From Gluconacetobacter takamatsuzukensis (GTDB lineage: Bacteria; Pseudomonadota; Alphaproteobacteria; Acetobacterales; Acetobacteraceae), in the NCBI RefSeq assembly GCF_014174275.1, contig NZ_JABEQK010000004.1, positions 248,001 to 312,000 of the forward strand: DNA of 64,000 bases. The letters run 5' to 3'. The translations under genes were made by a program, and so were the position numbers. Each line of letters begins with the position of its first letter. The stretch's first letter is position 1. The notes below the pieces were generated by a model, which made no database searches, had not been told where the DNA came from, and saw only the letters and a program-made list of their open reading frames with translations. Positions 45,347-57,532 of this stretch are shown in pieces.

Positions 45347-45492
45347 GGCCGAGGATAACACTCTTTTGTTGTGACGGGTCTGCCAGGAAAGAGAACAGAT
45401 GGCGTGTCGGCCCCGCCTGGCATCCGATACGATCACCTGCCCTCATGGCAGGATCGGGGCGGTCTGGCCCGCGCAGTACAAGACCAAGATAA

Positions 45493-47037
<1,545 letters not shown>

Positions 47038-47183
47038 CGGTCCGTCGGGCCGCGCCCCCGGAGCAACCGGGGGCGCGGCGCCTGCGGGCGGCCTGTTTCC
47101 ATGTCCGGGACATGGGATGCAGGTCGTTCGATAAGTGGTTGTTTATGAAAGATATTGTTCGCCTGGGCGATATCATCTTCACG

Positions 47184-47230
47184 AAAATTATGGCGCGTGG
47201 TGGATTACTCCAATCACGCGCCATAATTTT
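47184..47230. terminator. Bidirectional terminator between aarC and smc
   Basis: A 16-bp perfect stem, AAAATTATGGCGCGTG (47184-47199) with CACGCGCCATAATTTT (47215-47230), encloses a 15-nt loop and is followed by TTGTTTTT. It serves convergent aarC and smc transcripts. Confidence 0.9.
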
Positions 47231-47263
47231 TTGTTTTTAAAGAAAATATCAATCCGATCGGCG

Positions 47264-50200
47264 CTAATGCGCCGTTTCGGGCCGCGATTGGCCGACCATG
47301 GAGGCCGCGTGGTCGAGATCGACCGACAGCACCCGGCTGACGCCGCGTTCCTGCATCGTCACGCCGTAGAGCCGGTCCATATGCGCCATGGTCAGCTGGT
47401 GATGGGTCACGACCAGGAAGCGCGTGCCGGCTTCTGCCACCATGTCGGCCAGCAGGGCGCAGAAGCGCCCGACATTGGCGTCGTCCAGCGGCGCATCGAC
47501 TTCGTCCAGCACGCAGATCGGCGCCGGGTTGCAGCGGAACACCGCGAAGATCAGCGACAGGGCGGTCAGCGCCTGCTCGCCGCCCGAGAGTAGCGACAGG
47601 GTAGCTAGTTTCTTGCCCGGTGGCTGGGCGTAGATTTCCAGCCCCGCCTGCAACGGGTCGTCATTGCCCACCATGCCCAGATGCGCCCGTCCGCCGTTGA
47701 ACATGCGGGCGAACAGCGACTGGAAATGCTTGTCGACCTCGGTGAAGACCGCCAGCAGGCGCTCGCGCCCCTCGCGGTTCAGCGCGCCGATCGAGCCGCG
47801 CAGCCGGGCGATGGCGGTGTCCAGCTCGTCCTTCTCGCGCTGGATGGTCGTGATGCGGGTTTCGGCCTCGTCGGCTTCCAGCTCGGCGCGCAGATTGACC
47901 GGGCCCATATCCTCGCGCTCGCGGGTCAGGCGGGCGATCTTGCGGCGCAGGCTGGTTTCCGCCGCCTCGGTCAGGTCGGGGGGGACGATGCCCGGCGGCT
48001 CGGGTGTTTCGGTCAACAACTGGGCCAGGATGGCCTCGGCCTGTTCATGCCGGCCTTCGGCGCGCAGCACGGCCTCGCGCCCGGCCGCCAGCGCGGCCTC
48101 GGCGTCGCGGCGGGCCGCCTGGGCGCGCACGAGGGCCTCTTCGGCCTCGGCCAGCTTGCGGGCGGCTTCCGCATGGCCGGCCTCGGCGCTGTCCATCGCC
48201 TCGCGGGCGGTCTGCCGGCTGCGGATGACTTCCTCGGGCATCGAGGCCAGCTTTGCATGTTCCGACTTCGTGGCGTCCAGCCGGGTGGTGGTGCCCTGCA
48301 ATTCGGCGGCGGCGGCGGCCTGGCGGGTGGTCCAGTCGGCCAGGGCGGTCGCGACGCCGGCCAGGCGGGCCTGGATGGTCTGTTCCTCGCCCGCCAGGGT
48401 CGTGCGGCGCAGGCGGGCCTCGTCCTCGGCCTGGCGGGCGGCGGCCACGGCTTCGCGGGCCTCGCGGACGCGGGTCGCGATCGCCTCCTGATCGGGCAGG
48501 GCCTGCTGTTCGGCATGCATGCGCGCCAGCAGGTCGGCGGCTTCGTCCCGTTCCTGCCGCAGGGCGTCCAGGCGGGGGGCCTGAGCATCCAACACGCTGC
48601 GGGTCTCGATCAGCGTGGCCTGCTGGGCGGCGTGGGCGGTCTGGGCCTGTTCCAGCGCCCGTTCCGCGTCCTGCTGATGCTGGCGGGCTGCCTCGTGGGC
48701 CGTTGCGGCATCGCGGGACCGGGTTTCGGCGGCGGCGAGGGCCGAATCGGTGTCGGCGCCGGGGGGCAGGGCGGCGAGGGTGGATTCGGCCTCCTGCCGG
48801 GCGGTTTCGGCCTGTTCGGCCTCGCGGGCGATGCGGTTCAGTTCGGGGACGATGGTCGCCAGCCGTGCCTCGGCCTCGCTGTTGCGGGCGGTGGTGGCGT
48901 CGTCCTCGCGCCTTGCGGCTTCCAGTGCGGTTTCGGCGTTCTTGCGCGCGTTGCGGGCCGCTGTTTCGGTGGTTTGTGCCGCCTGTTCCTGCTGGCGGGC
49001 GGCCTCGTGGCGCTGGGCCAGCTCGGCGGCGTCCGGCAGGTCGGCCGCTGCCTGCCGGGCGGCGTTCAGGGCGGTTTCGGCTTCCGCCAGAGTCTGCGTC
49101 GCTTGGTCGTGCTGGGGCTGGACGGTCTCCAGCCGCGCGCGGGCGGTCGCGTCCAGCCGGCTGATTTCGGCTTCGTCGGTGCGGGCCTGGCGCAGCGTGG
49201 ATTCGATGGCCGTGCGGGCGGCGCGGGCCTTGCCGACCGATTCGGTTGCCGCGGCGCGGGTCTGTTCGGCCGTTGTCAGGGCGGATTCGGCGGTCGGCAG
49301 TTCGGCCAGGCGGGTCTGGCGCGCGGCCTCGGTCTCGCGCAGGAGGTTGCGCTGGCGCAGCAACAGGGCCGCCCGGCTGGGCTGGCCGGCGGCCACACGA
49401 TACCCGTCCCAGCGCCACAGGGCGCCGTCGCGTGCCACCAGGCTCTGGCCGGGCAGGAGGTCGGCCTGCAAGGTCGCGCCATCGGCGCCGTCATCCAGCA
49501 GGCCGATCGCGGCGAGGGCCCGGGCCATGGCAGGCGGGGCGGTGACGAGCGCGGCCAGGGCGACGGTGTTTGTGCCCGGCAGCGGCGCTGCGTCCAGGGG
49601 CGAGAGGGCGTGCCACAGGCGCGGCGCGTCCTGGTCGGTGGACGCATCCAGCCCGTCGGTCAGGGCGGCGGCCAGGGCGGCTTCCAGCCCGTCGGGCACC
49701 GTGATGTCGTCGACCACCGGCCGGAAATGGGTCTCGTTCTGTCCGCTCTTCAGCGCCTGGGTCAGGCCTTCCGCCTGCGCGGTCAGACGCGAGAGATCGG
49801 CTTTCAATTCGCCCAGGCGATTCGTCGCGGCGTCGCGGTCGGTGGCGGCGGTGGCCAGCGCGGCTTCGGCTGCCTCCAGCGCCTGTCCGGCGTCGGCGAG
49901 CTGCCGTTCGGCGTTCTCGCGCGCCGTGCGGGCGGCGACCAGTCGTTCCGGCGCGATGGCGGCGGCCTGGGCACGGGCCAGGTCCTCGGTCAGGGCGCGC
50001 AGGCGTGCGACGGCGCGCTGATGGGCCGTGTCGGCCGATTGCAGGGCGGCCTGGGTGGTGGTGCGCCGGTTCGTGCCCTCCTGAAGGCGGGCATAGGCGT
50101 CGATTCGGGCGGCGGAGGCGGCCTGACGGTCCAGTTCCGCCTGCTCCAGCGCGGCGCGGGCGGCATCGAGCGTGGATTGCGCGCTGGCCAGGCCGGCGCG

Positions 50201-51802
50201 CAGCGCGTCCCGGTGATCGGCGGCGACGCGCTGGGCGTGTGCCTCGTCATGCCGGCGTTGCAGGGCCTGCTGTTCGGTGCGCAGGGCCTCGGCGCGCTCG
50301 GTGGCCTGGGCGAGGGCGCGGCGGGCTTCGTCATGGCGGCGCCGGGCTTCGTCCGCCTGACCCCGGGCCAGGCTGGCTGCCAGCGTGGCGTCGGACTGTT
50401 CCTGCGCCGCGTGTTCCAGCGCGGTGCGGGCCTCCGCCAGGCGGGTGGTCGCGGCGGCCAGTTCGGCGGCCTGGGCCTCCAGCGAAGCGGGCTCGGGCAG
50501 GGTGGCGCGCAGGCTCTCCAGTTCGGCGGCGAGGGCGGCATGCTGGGCATCGAGGCGCGCGTGGCGGGCCTGTGCCTCCCTGAGGGAGGCCGTCACCTGC
50601 GTCGCGCGGGTCTGTGCCGCATTGGCCTCGGCGCCGGCCTGTTCCAGCGCCTGTTCGCGCGCCTGCACCAGTCCGGCGGCATCGGCCTGGGCCTGGGCGG
50701 CCTGCGCCATCTCGTCCGGCAGGGCGGAGAGGCGTTCGGACAGGGTGGTCTGCTCGGCTTGCAGGCGGGCGACATTCTCGGCCGCGTCGGCTTCGCGGGC
50801 CTGGGCGGCCTGATGGTCGCTTTCGGCCTGGCCCAGCCGTTCGGTCGCGGCCTTTGCGGCCTCGGTCGCGCGCTGTTCCTCGCGCGCCATGCCTTCGGCC
50901 AGGATCTTCTGGCGCTCCAGCAGGGTGCGGCTTTCGTCCGTGCGGGCGCGGAGCGCGGGCAGGTCGCGATTGGCCTCGAATTCCGCGATCACGCTGGTCT
51001 CGGCGGCCTCTTCGGCCTGGGTCAGGGCCTGCCGGGCCTGCCGGGCCATCTGGCCGGCGCGTTCCACCGCCAGGCGGGCGCGGGCGTGCAGCAGGGCCAG
51101 CAGCGTGGTCTCGGATTCGCGCAGGGCGCCGGAAATTTCCCGATAGCGCTTCGCCTGTTGCGACTGGTCGCGCAGGCTGCCCAGATGGCCTTCCAGCTGG
51201 ATGCGCAGATCGTCGGCGCGGGCCAGATTGGCCTCGGTGGCGCGCAGTTTCAGCTCGGCCTCGTGCCGTCTGGCGTGCAGGCCGGTGATGCCGGCGGCTT
51301 CCTCCAGGATGCTGCGCCGTTCCTCGGGCCGGGCATTGACCAGTGCCGAGACGCGGCCCTGGCTGACCATGGCCGAGGAGCGTGCGCCCGAGGCCAGGTC
51401 GGCGAACAGGGTCTGGACGTCGCGGGCGCGGATCGGCTTGCTGTTGACGCGGTAATCGCTGCCGGAGCCACGTTCGGCGCGCCGGGTGATCTGCAATTCG
51501 TCTTGGTCGTGCAGCGGCGGGGCGGCGATCCCCTCCGTGCCTTCCAGCGTCAGCGTCACTTCCGCCAGGTTGCGCGCCGGGCGGGCGGCGGTGCCGGCGA
51601 AGATCAGGTCGTCCATCTCGCCGCCGCGCAGTGAACGGGCGGAACTTTCGCCCATCGCCCAGCGCAGGGCCTCGACCACATTGGACTTGCCGCAGCCGTT
51701 CGGGCCGACGATCCCGGTCAGGCCGGGCAGGATGTCGACCGAAACCGGGTCGGCGAAGCTCTTGAAGCCGCCGATGCGCAGGCGGACGAAACGGGCAGCC
51801 AT
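47264..51802 (-). CDS. smc: Chromosome segregation protein SMC (unusually long)
   Basis: 1512 residues. The N-terminal half-ATPase has Walker A IVGPNGCGKSNVVEALRW (about 33-45). The C-terminal half has the signature LSLLSGGEQALTALSLIF and Walker B PICVLDEVDAPLDDANV. The hinge lies near the middle, flanked by Ala/Glu/Arg-rich coiled coils. SMC dimers load on DNA with ScpA/ScpB and organise the chromosome. Most bacterial SMCs have about 1150-1200 residues, so the arms here are about 300 residues longer, mostly Ala-rich coiled coil. It is the last gene of the long leftward run and starts 16 bp after the DsbA-like gene. scpA/scpB are not in the window. Confidence 0.96.
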   Translation of the reverse strand: MAARFVRLRIGGFKSFADPVSVDILPGLTGIVGPNGCGKSNVVEALRWAMGESSARSLRGGEMDDLIFAGTAARPARNLAEVTLTLEGTEGIAAPPLHDQDELQITRRAERGSGSDYRVNSKPIRARDVQTLFADLASGARSSAMVSQGRVSALVNARPEERRSILEEAAGITGLHARRHEAELKLRATEANLARADDLRIQLEGHLGSLRDQSQQAKRYREISGALRESETTLLALLHARARLAVERAGQMARQARQALTQAEEAAETSVIAEFEANRDLPALRARTDESRTLLERQKILAEGMAREEQRATEAAKAATERLGQAESDHQAAQAREADAAENVARLQAEQTTLSERLSALPDEMAQAAQAQADAAGLVQAREQALEQAGAEANAAQTRATQVTASLREAQARHARLDAQHAALAAELESLRATLPEPASLEAQAAELAAATTRLAEARTALEHAAQEQSDATLAASLARGQADEARRRHDEARRALAQATERAEALRTEQQALQRRHDEAHAQRVAADHRDALRAGLASAQSTLDAARAALEQAELDRQAASAARIDAYARLQEGTNRRTTTQAALQSADTAHQRAVARLRALTEDLARAQAAAIAPERLVAARTARENAERQLADAGQALEAAEAALATAATDRDAATNRLGELKADLSRLTAQAEGLTQALKSGQNETHFRPVVDDITVPDGLEAALAAALTDGLDASTDQDAPRLWHALSPLDAAPLPGTNTVALAALVTAPPAMARALAAIGLLDDGADGATLQADLLPGQSLVARDGALWRWDGYRVAAGQPSRAALLLRQRNLLRETEAARQTRLAELPTAESALTTAEQTRAAATESVGKARAARTAIESTLRQARTDEAEISRLDATARARLETVQPQHDQATQTLAEAETALNAARQAAADLPDAAELAQRHEAARQQEQAAQTTETAARNARKNAETALEAARREDDATTARNSEAEARLATIVPELNRIAREAEQAETARQEAESTLAALPPGADTDSALAAAETRSRDAATAHEAARQHQQDAERALEQAQTAHAAQQATLIETRSVLDAQAPRLDALRQERDEAADLLARMHAEQQALPDQEAIATRVREAREAVAAARQAEDEARLRRTTLAGEEQTIQARLAGVATALADWTTRQAAAAAELQGTTTRLDATKSEHAKLASMPEEVIRSRQTAREAMDSAEAGHAEAARKLAEAEEALVRAQAARRDAEAALAAGREAVLRAEGRHEQAEAILAQLLTETPEPPGIVPPDLTEAAETSLRRKIARLTREREDMGPVNLRAELEADEAETRITTIQREKDELDTAIARLRGSIGALNREGRERLLAVFTEVDKHFQSLFARMFNGGRAHLGMVGNDDPLQAGLEIYAQPPGKKLATLSLLSGGEQALTALSLIFAVFRCNPAPICVLDEVDAPLDDANVGRFCALLADMVAEAGTRFLVVTHHQLTMAHMDRLYGVTMQERGVSRVLSVDLDHAASMVGQSRPETAH

Positions 51803-51818
51803 GGGCGGAGGGACCGGA

Positions 51819-52439
51819 TCAGCTCAGCGAGGCCACCTTTTTGGCGAAATCGTCGTAGGTCATCTCCTGACCCACCTGTTCCTTGTCGTTGAAGCGGAAG
51901 GTCGGGGTGCCCTCGATCTTGTATTCGGCCTGGGCGCGGTTTTCCTCGTCCATGATGGCCTGGCGCAGCGTGTCGTCGGCCAGCGTCTTCTGGAACAGGT
52001 CGGCGGGCATGCCGGCCAGTGCCGCCATCTTCTGCAATTCGTCCTGCGGGTTGACGTCGCGGGCGAAGGCCCAGCGATCCTGGGTGGACAGCAGCGACAG
52101 CACGAAGGGCTCGTAACGCTCGGGCGGCAGGGTGCGGGCGATCATCGCCGCCGCCAGCGCGATCTGGTCCAGCGGGAAATCGCGGAAGATGTAATAGACC
52201 TTGCCGGTGTCGATCAGGTTGCTGCGGATCTGGGGGAAGACCTCGGCTGCGAATCGCGCGCAATGGGTGCAGGTCAGCGAGAACCATTCCTCGACATGCA
52301 CCTTGGCTGCCGGATTGCCGGCGGCGCGCACGGCCATGCGCGGGTCGGTGGCGGCCCGTGCGGCGCGGAGGGACAGGGCCTGTCCGAACAGGAGGGCAGG
52401 GGTCGCGGTCGCGATCAGGGCGCGGCGGGTAACGGGCAT
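51819..52439 (-). CDS. DsbA-family thiol:disulfide oxidoreductase
   Basis: 206 residues. A signal peptide with a twin-arginine-like start ([21 protein letters not shown]) leads to a thioredoxin fold with the active-site CTHC in [21 protein letters not shown]. Helical-insert residues follow, then the cis-Pro loop ([11 protein letters not shown]). It probably oxidises or isomerises disulfides in periplasmic proteins; the Cys-rich amine dehydrogenase light chain is one conceivable client in this genome. The gene immediately precedes smc and follows the symporter-like gene by about 70 bp. Confidence 0.88.
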   Translation of the reverse strand: MPVTRRALIATATPALLFGQALSLRAARAATDPRMAVRAAGNPAAKVHVEEWFSLTCTHCARFAAEVFPQIRSNLIDTGKVYYIFRDFPLDQIALAAAMIARTLPPERYEPFVLSLLSTQDRWAFARDVNPQDELQKMAALAGMPADLFQKTLADDTLRQAIMDEENRAQAEYKIEGTPTFRFNDKEQVGQEMTYDDFAKKVASLS

Positions 52440-52512
52440 GACTGAACGGTCTCCGGCAGGCTGGAACGGGCGGACGGTAAAAGGGGGACAGAGCCCGCAA
52501 AGCGGGCAGGCG

Positions 52513-53451
52513 TCAAGAGACCCGCGCGGGGGCGGATGCGGGCTTCGGTGCCGGGCGTGTCGACCACCAGGCCGACAGGGCCGAGCCCGAGATATTGTGC
52601 CAGATCGAGAACAGCGCCCCCGGCAGCGCCGCCAGCGGGCCGAAATAGAGGCGCCCCAGCGTGGCGGCCAGGCCGGAATTCTGCATCCCGACCTCGATCG
52701 CCAGCGTCCGGCAGGCGCTTTCTTCCAGTCCCAGCAGCCTGCCGCCCCAATAGCCGCCCAGCAGGCCGATCCCGTTATGCAGGACCACGCCCAGCAGGAC
52801 CAGCGGCCCCGCCGCCGCCAGCGACGGGCGGACCGAGGCGACGATGGCGCCGATGATGGTCATGATGGCGATCATGGCCACCAGCGGCAGGGCGGGTTCC
52901 ACCCGGCGCACCAGGCGCGGGGCCAGCATGTTGACCGCCAGCCCCCCGGCCACCGGCAGGGCGACCAGCGTGACGATGCTGCGCAGCAGGGCCAGCACGT
53001 CGACCTGCACATCCGCCGCTACGTACAACCGCGTGAGCAGCGGCGTGGCGACGATGCCGACCAGGGTGGAAAGCGTGCTGATGCTGACCGACAGCGCCAC
53101 GTCGCCCCGCGCCAGGTAGATCATGACGTTCGACGCCGTGCCGCTGGACACGCTGCCGACCAGGATCATGCCGACCCGCAGCGCCGGGGGCATGCCCAGC
53201 AGCCGCCCGATCACCCATGCCGCCAGCGGCATGATCGCGTAATGCAGCACGATCCCCGCCACGACCGGGGCCGGGCGGCGGGCGATGCGGCGGAAATCGC
53301 CCACCGTCAGCGTCACGCCCATGGTGAACATCACCAGGGCCAGCAGCGGCGTGATCGCCGGGGTCAGGACCAGGAAGGCGCCCGGCCGGCCGATGGCGGC
53401 GACCGAGACCAGGATGGCCCAGAGCGGGAAGAGGCGGGTCAGGAGAGACAA
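52513..53451 (-). CDS. Bile acid:sodium symporter (BASS/SBF) family transporter
   Basis: 312 residues with about nine to ten membrane segments. Family marks are [20 protein letters not shown] near the N-terminus, [23 protein letters not shown], and [14 protein letters not shown], the broken-helix sodium and substrate region. Bacterial members carry organic anions such as pantoate or 2-keto acids rather than bile acids. The gene starts five bases after corC, so they share a transcript. The substrate is unknown. Confidence 0.86.
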   Translation of the reverse strand: MSLLTRLFPLWAILVSVAAIGRPGAFLVLTPAITPLLALVMFTMGVTLTVGDFRRIARRPAPVVAGIVLHYAIMPLAAWVIGRLLGMPPALRVGMILVGSVSSGTASNVMIYLARGDVALSVSISTLSTLVGIVATPLLTRLYVAADVQVDVLALLRSIVTLVALPVAGGLAVNMLAPRLVRRVEPALPLVAMIAIMTIIGAIVASVRPSLAAAGPLVLLGVVLHNGIGLLGGYWGGRLLGLEESACRTLAIEVGMQNSGLAATLGRLYFGPLAALPGALFSIWHNISGSALSAWWSTRPAPKPASAPARVS

Positions 53452-53456
53452 GGCGG

Positions 53457-54398
53457 TCAGGCGGCGGTCGGCGGTGCCGGGGGGGGCGGACGCACGCGGA
53501 CCTTGCGGATATGCAGGGCGTCGGCGTCCAGCACGCGGAAGACCAAGCCGCTTTCGTGGGTCAGGACCTCGCCGCGTGCCGGGACGTGGCCGGCCAGGCG
53601 GAAGACCAGGCCGCCCACCGTCTCGATCTCGGCTTCGCGCTCGGCGTCGGTCAGCAGCGTGCCCAGCCGGGCCTCGAACTCCTCGACCGGGAGGCGGGCA
53701 TCGACGTCGAACGTGCCGTCCGGCCGTTCCTGGATCAGGACCGCCGTCGGTTCGTCATGCTCGTCGGAAATGTCGCCGACGATGGTCTCCACCAGGTCCT
53801 CGATCGTCACCAGCCCGTCGACGCCGCCATATTCGTCGATGACCAGCGCCAGATGGAGATGGCGCTGGCGCATCTGAAGCAGCAGGTCCAGGACCGGCAT
53901 CTGCGGTGCCACCATCAAGGGCTGGCGCAGCAGCGTCTCCACGTTGAAGGCCTCGCTGGTGCCGGCATAGGCGATCAGGTCCTTCACGTGGATCATGCCC
54001 ACGATGTCGTCGAGCTGCTCGCGATAGACCGGCATGCGCGAATGGTTCTCGCGCCGCATCAGGGCCAGGGCCTCGTCCTGGCTCAGCGAGACCGACATGG
54101 CGACGATGTCGGCGCGCGGGATCATCACGTCGTCGGCGGTGATGCCGCGCAGCCGCAGGACGTTCGCGATCAGCGCGCGTTCCTGGCGGTCCAGTTCCGA
54201 ATTGGCGTCGGTTCCGTCGCCTTCGGCCTCGTTGGCTTCCTGCACCAGGGCGGCGATGGAATGGCGCAGGCCCTGTTCGCCGCGCCGGCGGCCGAACAGG
54301 GAGAGCAGGCCCCGGCCGCGCGGACGCGGCGGATGGGCCTCTTCAACCCGTCCCGATGCGCCCTCGGGCGGTACGGATTCGGGCAGGGGGCGGTTCAC
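53457..54398 (-). CDS. CorC/HlyC-type CBS-domain protein
   Basis: 313 residues. After a basic, proline-rich N-terminus come two CBS domains ([21 protein letters not shown]…[22 protein letters not shown], and [40 protein letters not shown]). A C-terminal CorC_HlyC domain ends the chain ([20 protein letters not shown]…[17 protein letters not shown]). No membrane helices are present, as in CorC, which is linked to magnesium and cobalt efflux. The GTG at 54398 overlaps the ybeY stop (GTGA). The miaB-phoH-ybeY-corC order is standard in proteobacteria. Confidence 0.88.
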   Translation of the reverse strand: MNRPLPESVPPEGASGRVEEAHPPRPRGRGLLSLFGRRRGEQGLRHSIAALVQEANEAEGDGTDANSELDRQERALIANVLRLRGITADDVMIPRADIVAMSVSLSQDEALALMRRENHSRMPVYREQLDDIVGMIHVKDLIAYAGTSEAFNVETLLRQPLMVAPQMPVLDLLLQMRQRHLHLALVIDEYGGVDGLVTIEDLVETIVGDISDEHDEPTAVLIQERPDGTFDVDARLPVEEFEARLGTLLTDAEREAEIETVGGLVFRLAGHVPARGEVLTHESGLVFRVLDADALHIRKVRVRPPPPAPPTAA

Positions 54399-54979
54399 TG
54401 CGCGTCCTCCATGCGGCCCGATGGCGCGCCGGGGCGGAACTTCCATGGATTGGGAACGGACAGGCGGCCCAGGATGCGGGCTTCCTCCATTTCCATCCGC
54501 CGTGCCTCGCCGGCCTGGTGATGGTCGTGGCCCCGCAGGTGCAGGATGCCGTGGACGACCAGGTGCATCAGGTGATGGCGCATCGGCCGCCCGGCCGCCT
54601 GGGCCTCGCGCCGCACGGTTTCCAGCGCGATCATGATGTCGCCGCCCGGTACGCCGTCGGGGTAGTCGAAGGTCAGGACGTTGGTGGGCTTGTTGCGGTC
54701 GCGGTGGCGCGCATTCAGCCGGCGGATCGTGCGGTCATTGTCCAGCGCGATCGTGACCGGTGCCGGTTCCTCGCCGGCCCAGGCGGCGCGCGCGGTGCGG
54801 CGCACCAGGGCCGCGATTCCCGGAACGGCGCCGTGCCAGCGCGCGTCCGCGACGATCACGTCGCAATCCGGGCTGTCCTGCGCCATGGTGGATAGAGGGC
54901 CGGCGGCCTGTCCGGCCGCCGGCGGTCTTATAACGTCCCCGTCCGTTTCGGCGGGGCGTTTGCTACTTCGCGGTTCCAT
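54395..54979 (-). CDS. ybeY: Endoribonuclease YbeY (rRNA maturation)
   Basis: 194 residues from the ATG at 54979, or 163 from the ATG at 54886. The zinc motif HLVVHGILHLRGHDHH is complete, preceded by TNVLTFDYPDG and GGDIMIALE. YbeY trims and checks 16S rRNA. I prefer the upstream ATG because GGGAG stands five bases ahead, and it would overlap the phoH end by 17 bp. The internal ATG has no ribosome site but begins closer to the conserved core. The extra 31 residues are low-complexity. Confidence 0.9.
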   Translation of the reverse strand: MEPRSSKRPAETDGDVIRPPAAGQAAGPLSTMAQDSPDCDVIVADARWHGAVPGIAALVRRTARAAWAGEEPAPVTIALDNDRTIRRLNARHRDRNKPTNVLTFDYPDGVPGGDIMIALETVRREAQAAGRPMRHHLMHLVVHGILHLRGHDHHQAGEARRMEMEEARILGRLSVPNPWKFRPGAPSGRMEDAQ

Positions 54980-56135
54980 TGTTCTCCCGGCGCGCCCTGC
55001 TGCGGGACATGTCCCGTTCGGCCGCCGCTCGCTGATCATAGGCGTCCACGATGCGCGCGACCAGCGGGTGTCGCACCACGTCGTGGGATTCGAAGCGCAT
55101 GATACCGATTCCCGGCAGTCCTTCCAGCGTATCCACCGCATCGCGCAGGCCCGACGTCACGCCGTTGGGCAGGTCGACCTGGCTGAGGTCGCCCGTGACC
55201 ACCATCCGGGTGCCGCTGCCCATGCGGGTCAGGAACATCTTCATCTGCGCGGCCGTGGTGTTCTGTGCCTCGTCGAGGATGACGAAGCTGTGGGCCAGCG
55301 TGCGGCCGCGCATGAAGGCCAGGGGCGCGACCTCGATCTCGCCCGTGCCCATGCGCCGCACCACCTGGTCGCCCGGCATCATGTCGTGCAGCGCGTCGTA
55401 GAGCGGGCGCAGATAGGGGTCGATCTTCTCCTTCAGGTCGCCGGGCAGGAAGCCCAGCCGCTCGCCGGCCTCGACGGCCGGGCGGGAGAGCACGATCCGG
55501 TCGACCTGGCCGGCCTGGAGCATCGCCACGGCCTGGGCGACCGCCAGGTAGGTCTTGCCGGTGCCGGCCGGGCCGATGCCGAAGACCATCTCGGTCTGCG
55601 CCAGCATTTCCATGTAGCTGGCCTGGCCGGCCGAGCGGGGGGCGATGGCCCCGCGCCGGGTGCGGATGGCCGGCAGTTCCGCCAGCGGCACGCGGGGCGT
55701 ATCGGACAGGGGCATCGTGCCCTTGGGCGCTGTGGCGTGGGTCATGGTGGTCCGTCCTTCGGCTGCCGGGCGGGGCATGGTGTGGTGGGCCGCGGCCATG
55801 CGGATCGCCGTGTCGATATCGGCGCTGTCCAGTTCGCCGCCGCCGCCCTGCAGGCGCTGGTAGAGGCTGGTCAGCGCGGCCTGGGCGATTTCCACCCGGT
55901 CGGGATTGCCGTTGAGGGCGACGCGGTTGCCCCGGCAGGACAGGCGGATGCCGAATCCGCGTTCGAGACGAAGAAGGTGACGGTCATGATCACCGACGAG
56001 CTGTGCCAGCAGGGCATTGTCGTCGAATTGCAGCGTGACCGTCCGCATCGCGGCGATGTCGGACGGGGCTTGATGATCGCGCGTCCGGGCGGGGCGCCGG
56101 CCGGGCAGAATCGCTGATGCCGTCTGTTCTCTCAA
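54963..56135 (-). CDS. ybeZ: PhoH-like ATPase (YbeZ)
   Basis: 390 residues. An N-terminal RNA-binding-like region ([22 protein letters not shown]) precedes the PhoH domain with Walker [15 protein letters not shown] and Walker [19 protein letters not shown]. In E. coli YbeZ works with YbeY on ribosomal RNA. The start is a TTG at 56135, supported by AGGAGAG eight bases before it and by a TTGA overlap with the miaB stop. This is translational coupling in a gene pair that often stays together. Confidence 0.92.
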   Translation of the reverse strand: MREQTASAILPGRRPARTRDHQAPSDIAAMRTVTLQFDDNALLAQLVGDHDRHLLRLERGFGIRLSCRGNRVALNGNPDRVEIAQAALTSLYQRLQGGGGELDSADIDTAIRMAAAHHTMPRPAAEGRTTMTHATAPKGTMPLSDTPRVPLAELPAIRTRRGAIAPRSAGQASYMEMLAQTEMVFGIGPAGTGKTYLAVAQAVAMLQAGQVDRIVLSRPAVEAGERLGFLPGDLKEKIDPYLRPLYDALHDMMPGDQVVRRMGTGEIEVAPLAFMRGRTLAHSFVILDEAQNTTAAQMKMFLTRMGSGTRMVVTGDLSQVDLPNGVTSGLRDAVDTLEGLPGIGIMRFESHDVVRHPLVARIVDAYDQRAAAERDMSRSRARRENNGTAK

Positions 56136-57532
56136 GCGAAGGCTCTCTCCTGTATGAGGGTTCCACTCAGTGAGTTGGTGTATCGCTCCCGGATCTCGAC
56201 CTGTGCGATCTGCCCGATCAGGGCATCTGGCCCATCCACATGCACGGGTTGCAGATAGGGTGAACGGCCGGACAATTGTCCCGGCTTGCGCCCGTGGCCG
56301 GTAAACAGCACCGGAACCACGCGTCCCACCGTCGCCGCATTGAACGCGTCCTGCTGCGTGCGCAGCAGGGCCTGCAGGGCCTGCAGGCGCGCGTCCTTCA
56401 CGTCCTCGGGCACCTGCATCGGCGCGCCGGCGGCCGGAGTGCCCGGACGGGGGGAATATTTGAACGAGAACGCCTGCGCGAACCCGACATCGCGGATCAG
56501 CTGCATTGTCGCGTCGAAATCCGCATCACTTTCACCGGGATGGCCGACGATGAAATCGGACGACAGCGCGATGTCCGGCCGCGCGTCGCGCAGGCGCAGG
56601 ACGATGTCGCGATATTCGGCGGCGGTATGGCCCCGGTTCATCGCCGCGAGAATCCGGTCCGACCCCGACTGCACCGGCAGGTGCAGGAAGGGCATCAGCG
56701 CCGGCAGGTCGCGATGCGCGGCGATCAGGGCCTCCTCCATGTCGCGGGGGTGCGACGTGGTGTAGCGGATGCGCGCCAGCCCCGGGATCGCGGCCAGTGC
56801 TTCGGCGAGGTGCGGCAGCCCCCACACTCGGCCGTCCGGCCCTTCGCCGTGATAGGCGTTGACGTTCTGCCCCAGCAGCGTGATCTCGCGCGCCCCCGAA
56901 TCGACAAGGCGGCGGGCTTCGCGCAGCACCGAATCGACAGGGCGGCTGGATTCGGCGCCACGGGTGTAGGGCACCACGCAGAACGAGCAGAATTTGTCGC
57001 AGCCTTCCTGGATGGTCAGGAAGGCCGTCAGCCCGCCCGGGGTCTGCGGGGCCTGGGCATCGGGCAGGAAATCGAATTTCTGCTCGGCCGGGAAATCGGT
57101 GTCGATGACGGCACCCGCCGCCCGGGCCGCGCGGGCGACCATTTCCGGCAGCCGGTGGTAGGTCTGCGGGCCGAGCACGATATCCACATAGGGCGCGCGG
57201 GCCAGGATTTCCGCCCCTTCGGCCTGGGCCACGCAGCCCGCGACGGCCAGGATGGTGCGCTGGCCTTCCGCCGCCCGGGCGTCCTTTACCAGACGCAGGC
57301 GGCCGAGTTCCGAGAAGACCTTTTCCGCCGCCCGGTCGCGGATGTGGCAGGTGTTCAGGATCACCATGTCGGCCGCGTCGGGGGTTTCGACCGACTGGTA
57401 TCCCAGCGGACGCAGCACGTCGGTCATGCGCGCGCTGTCGTAGACATTCATCTGGCAGCCCCAGGTGATGACATGGAGGCCCTTTACCTCCCGGCCGGGC
57501 TCCATGGGGGGGCAGACAGAATGCTGGGTCAC
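56132..57532 (-). CDS. miaB: tRNA-2-methylthio-N6-dimethylallyladenosine synthase
   Basis: 466 residues. The N-terminal methylthiotransferase domain supplies one Fe-S cluster (Cys in [31 protein letters not shown]). The radical SAM domain has [20 protein letters not shown] domain ends the protein ([26 protein letters not shown]). It adds a methylthio group to i6A37 in tRNA. I chose the GTG at 57532, eight bases after AGGAAG; the frame runs 18 codons further left without an obvious ribosome site. It leads the minus-strand run down to smc. Confidence 0.94.
   Translation of the reverse strand: MTQHSVCPPMEPGREVKGLHVITWGCQMNVYDSARMTDVLRPLGYQSVETPDAADMVILNTCHIRDRAAEKVFSELGRLRLVKDARAAEGQRTILAVAGCVAQAEGAEILARAPYVDIVLGPQTYHRLPEMVARAARAAGAVIDTDFPAEQKFDFLPDAQAPQTPGGLTAFLTIQEGCDKFCSFCVVPYTRGAESSRPVDSVLREARRLVDSGAREITLLGQNVNAYHGEGPDGRVWGLPHLAEALAAIPGLARIRYTTSHPRDMEEALIAAHRDLPALMPFLHLPVQSGSDRILAAMNRGHTAAEYRDIVLRLRDARPDIALSSDFIVGHPGESDADFDATMQLIRDVGFAQAFSFKYSPRPGTPAAGAPMQVPEDVKDARLQALQALLRTQQDAFNAATVGRVVPVLFTGHGRKPGQLSGRSPYLQPVHVDGPDALIGQIAQVEIRERYTNSLSGTLIQERAFA

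Noticed and set aside
47681-51634. A 1317-codon open frame on the plus strand
   Set aside because: It is fully antisense to smc, and its Gly/Gln/Arg-rich text mirrors the Ala/Glu codons of the coiled coil. High GC removes stop codons there; no domain is visible.
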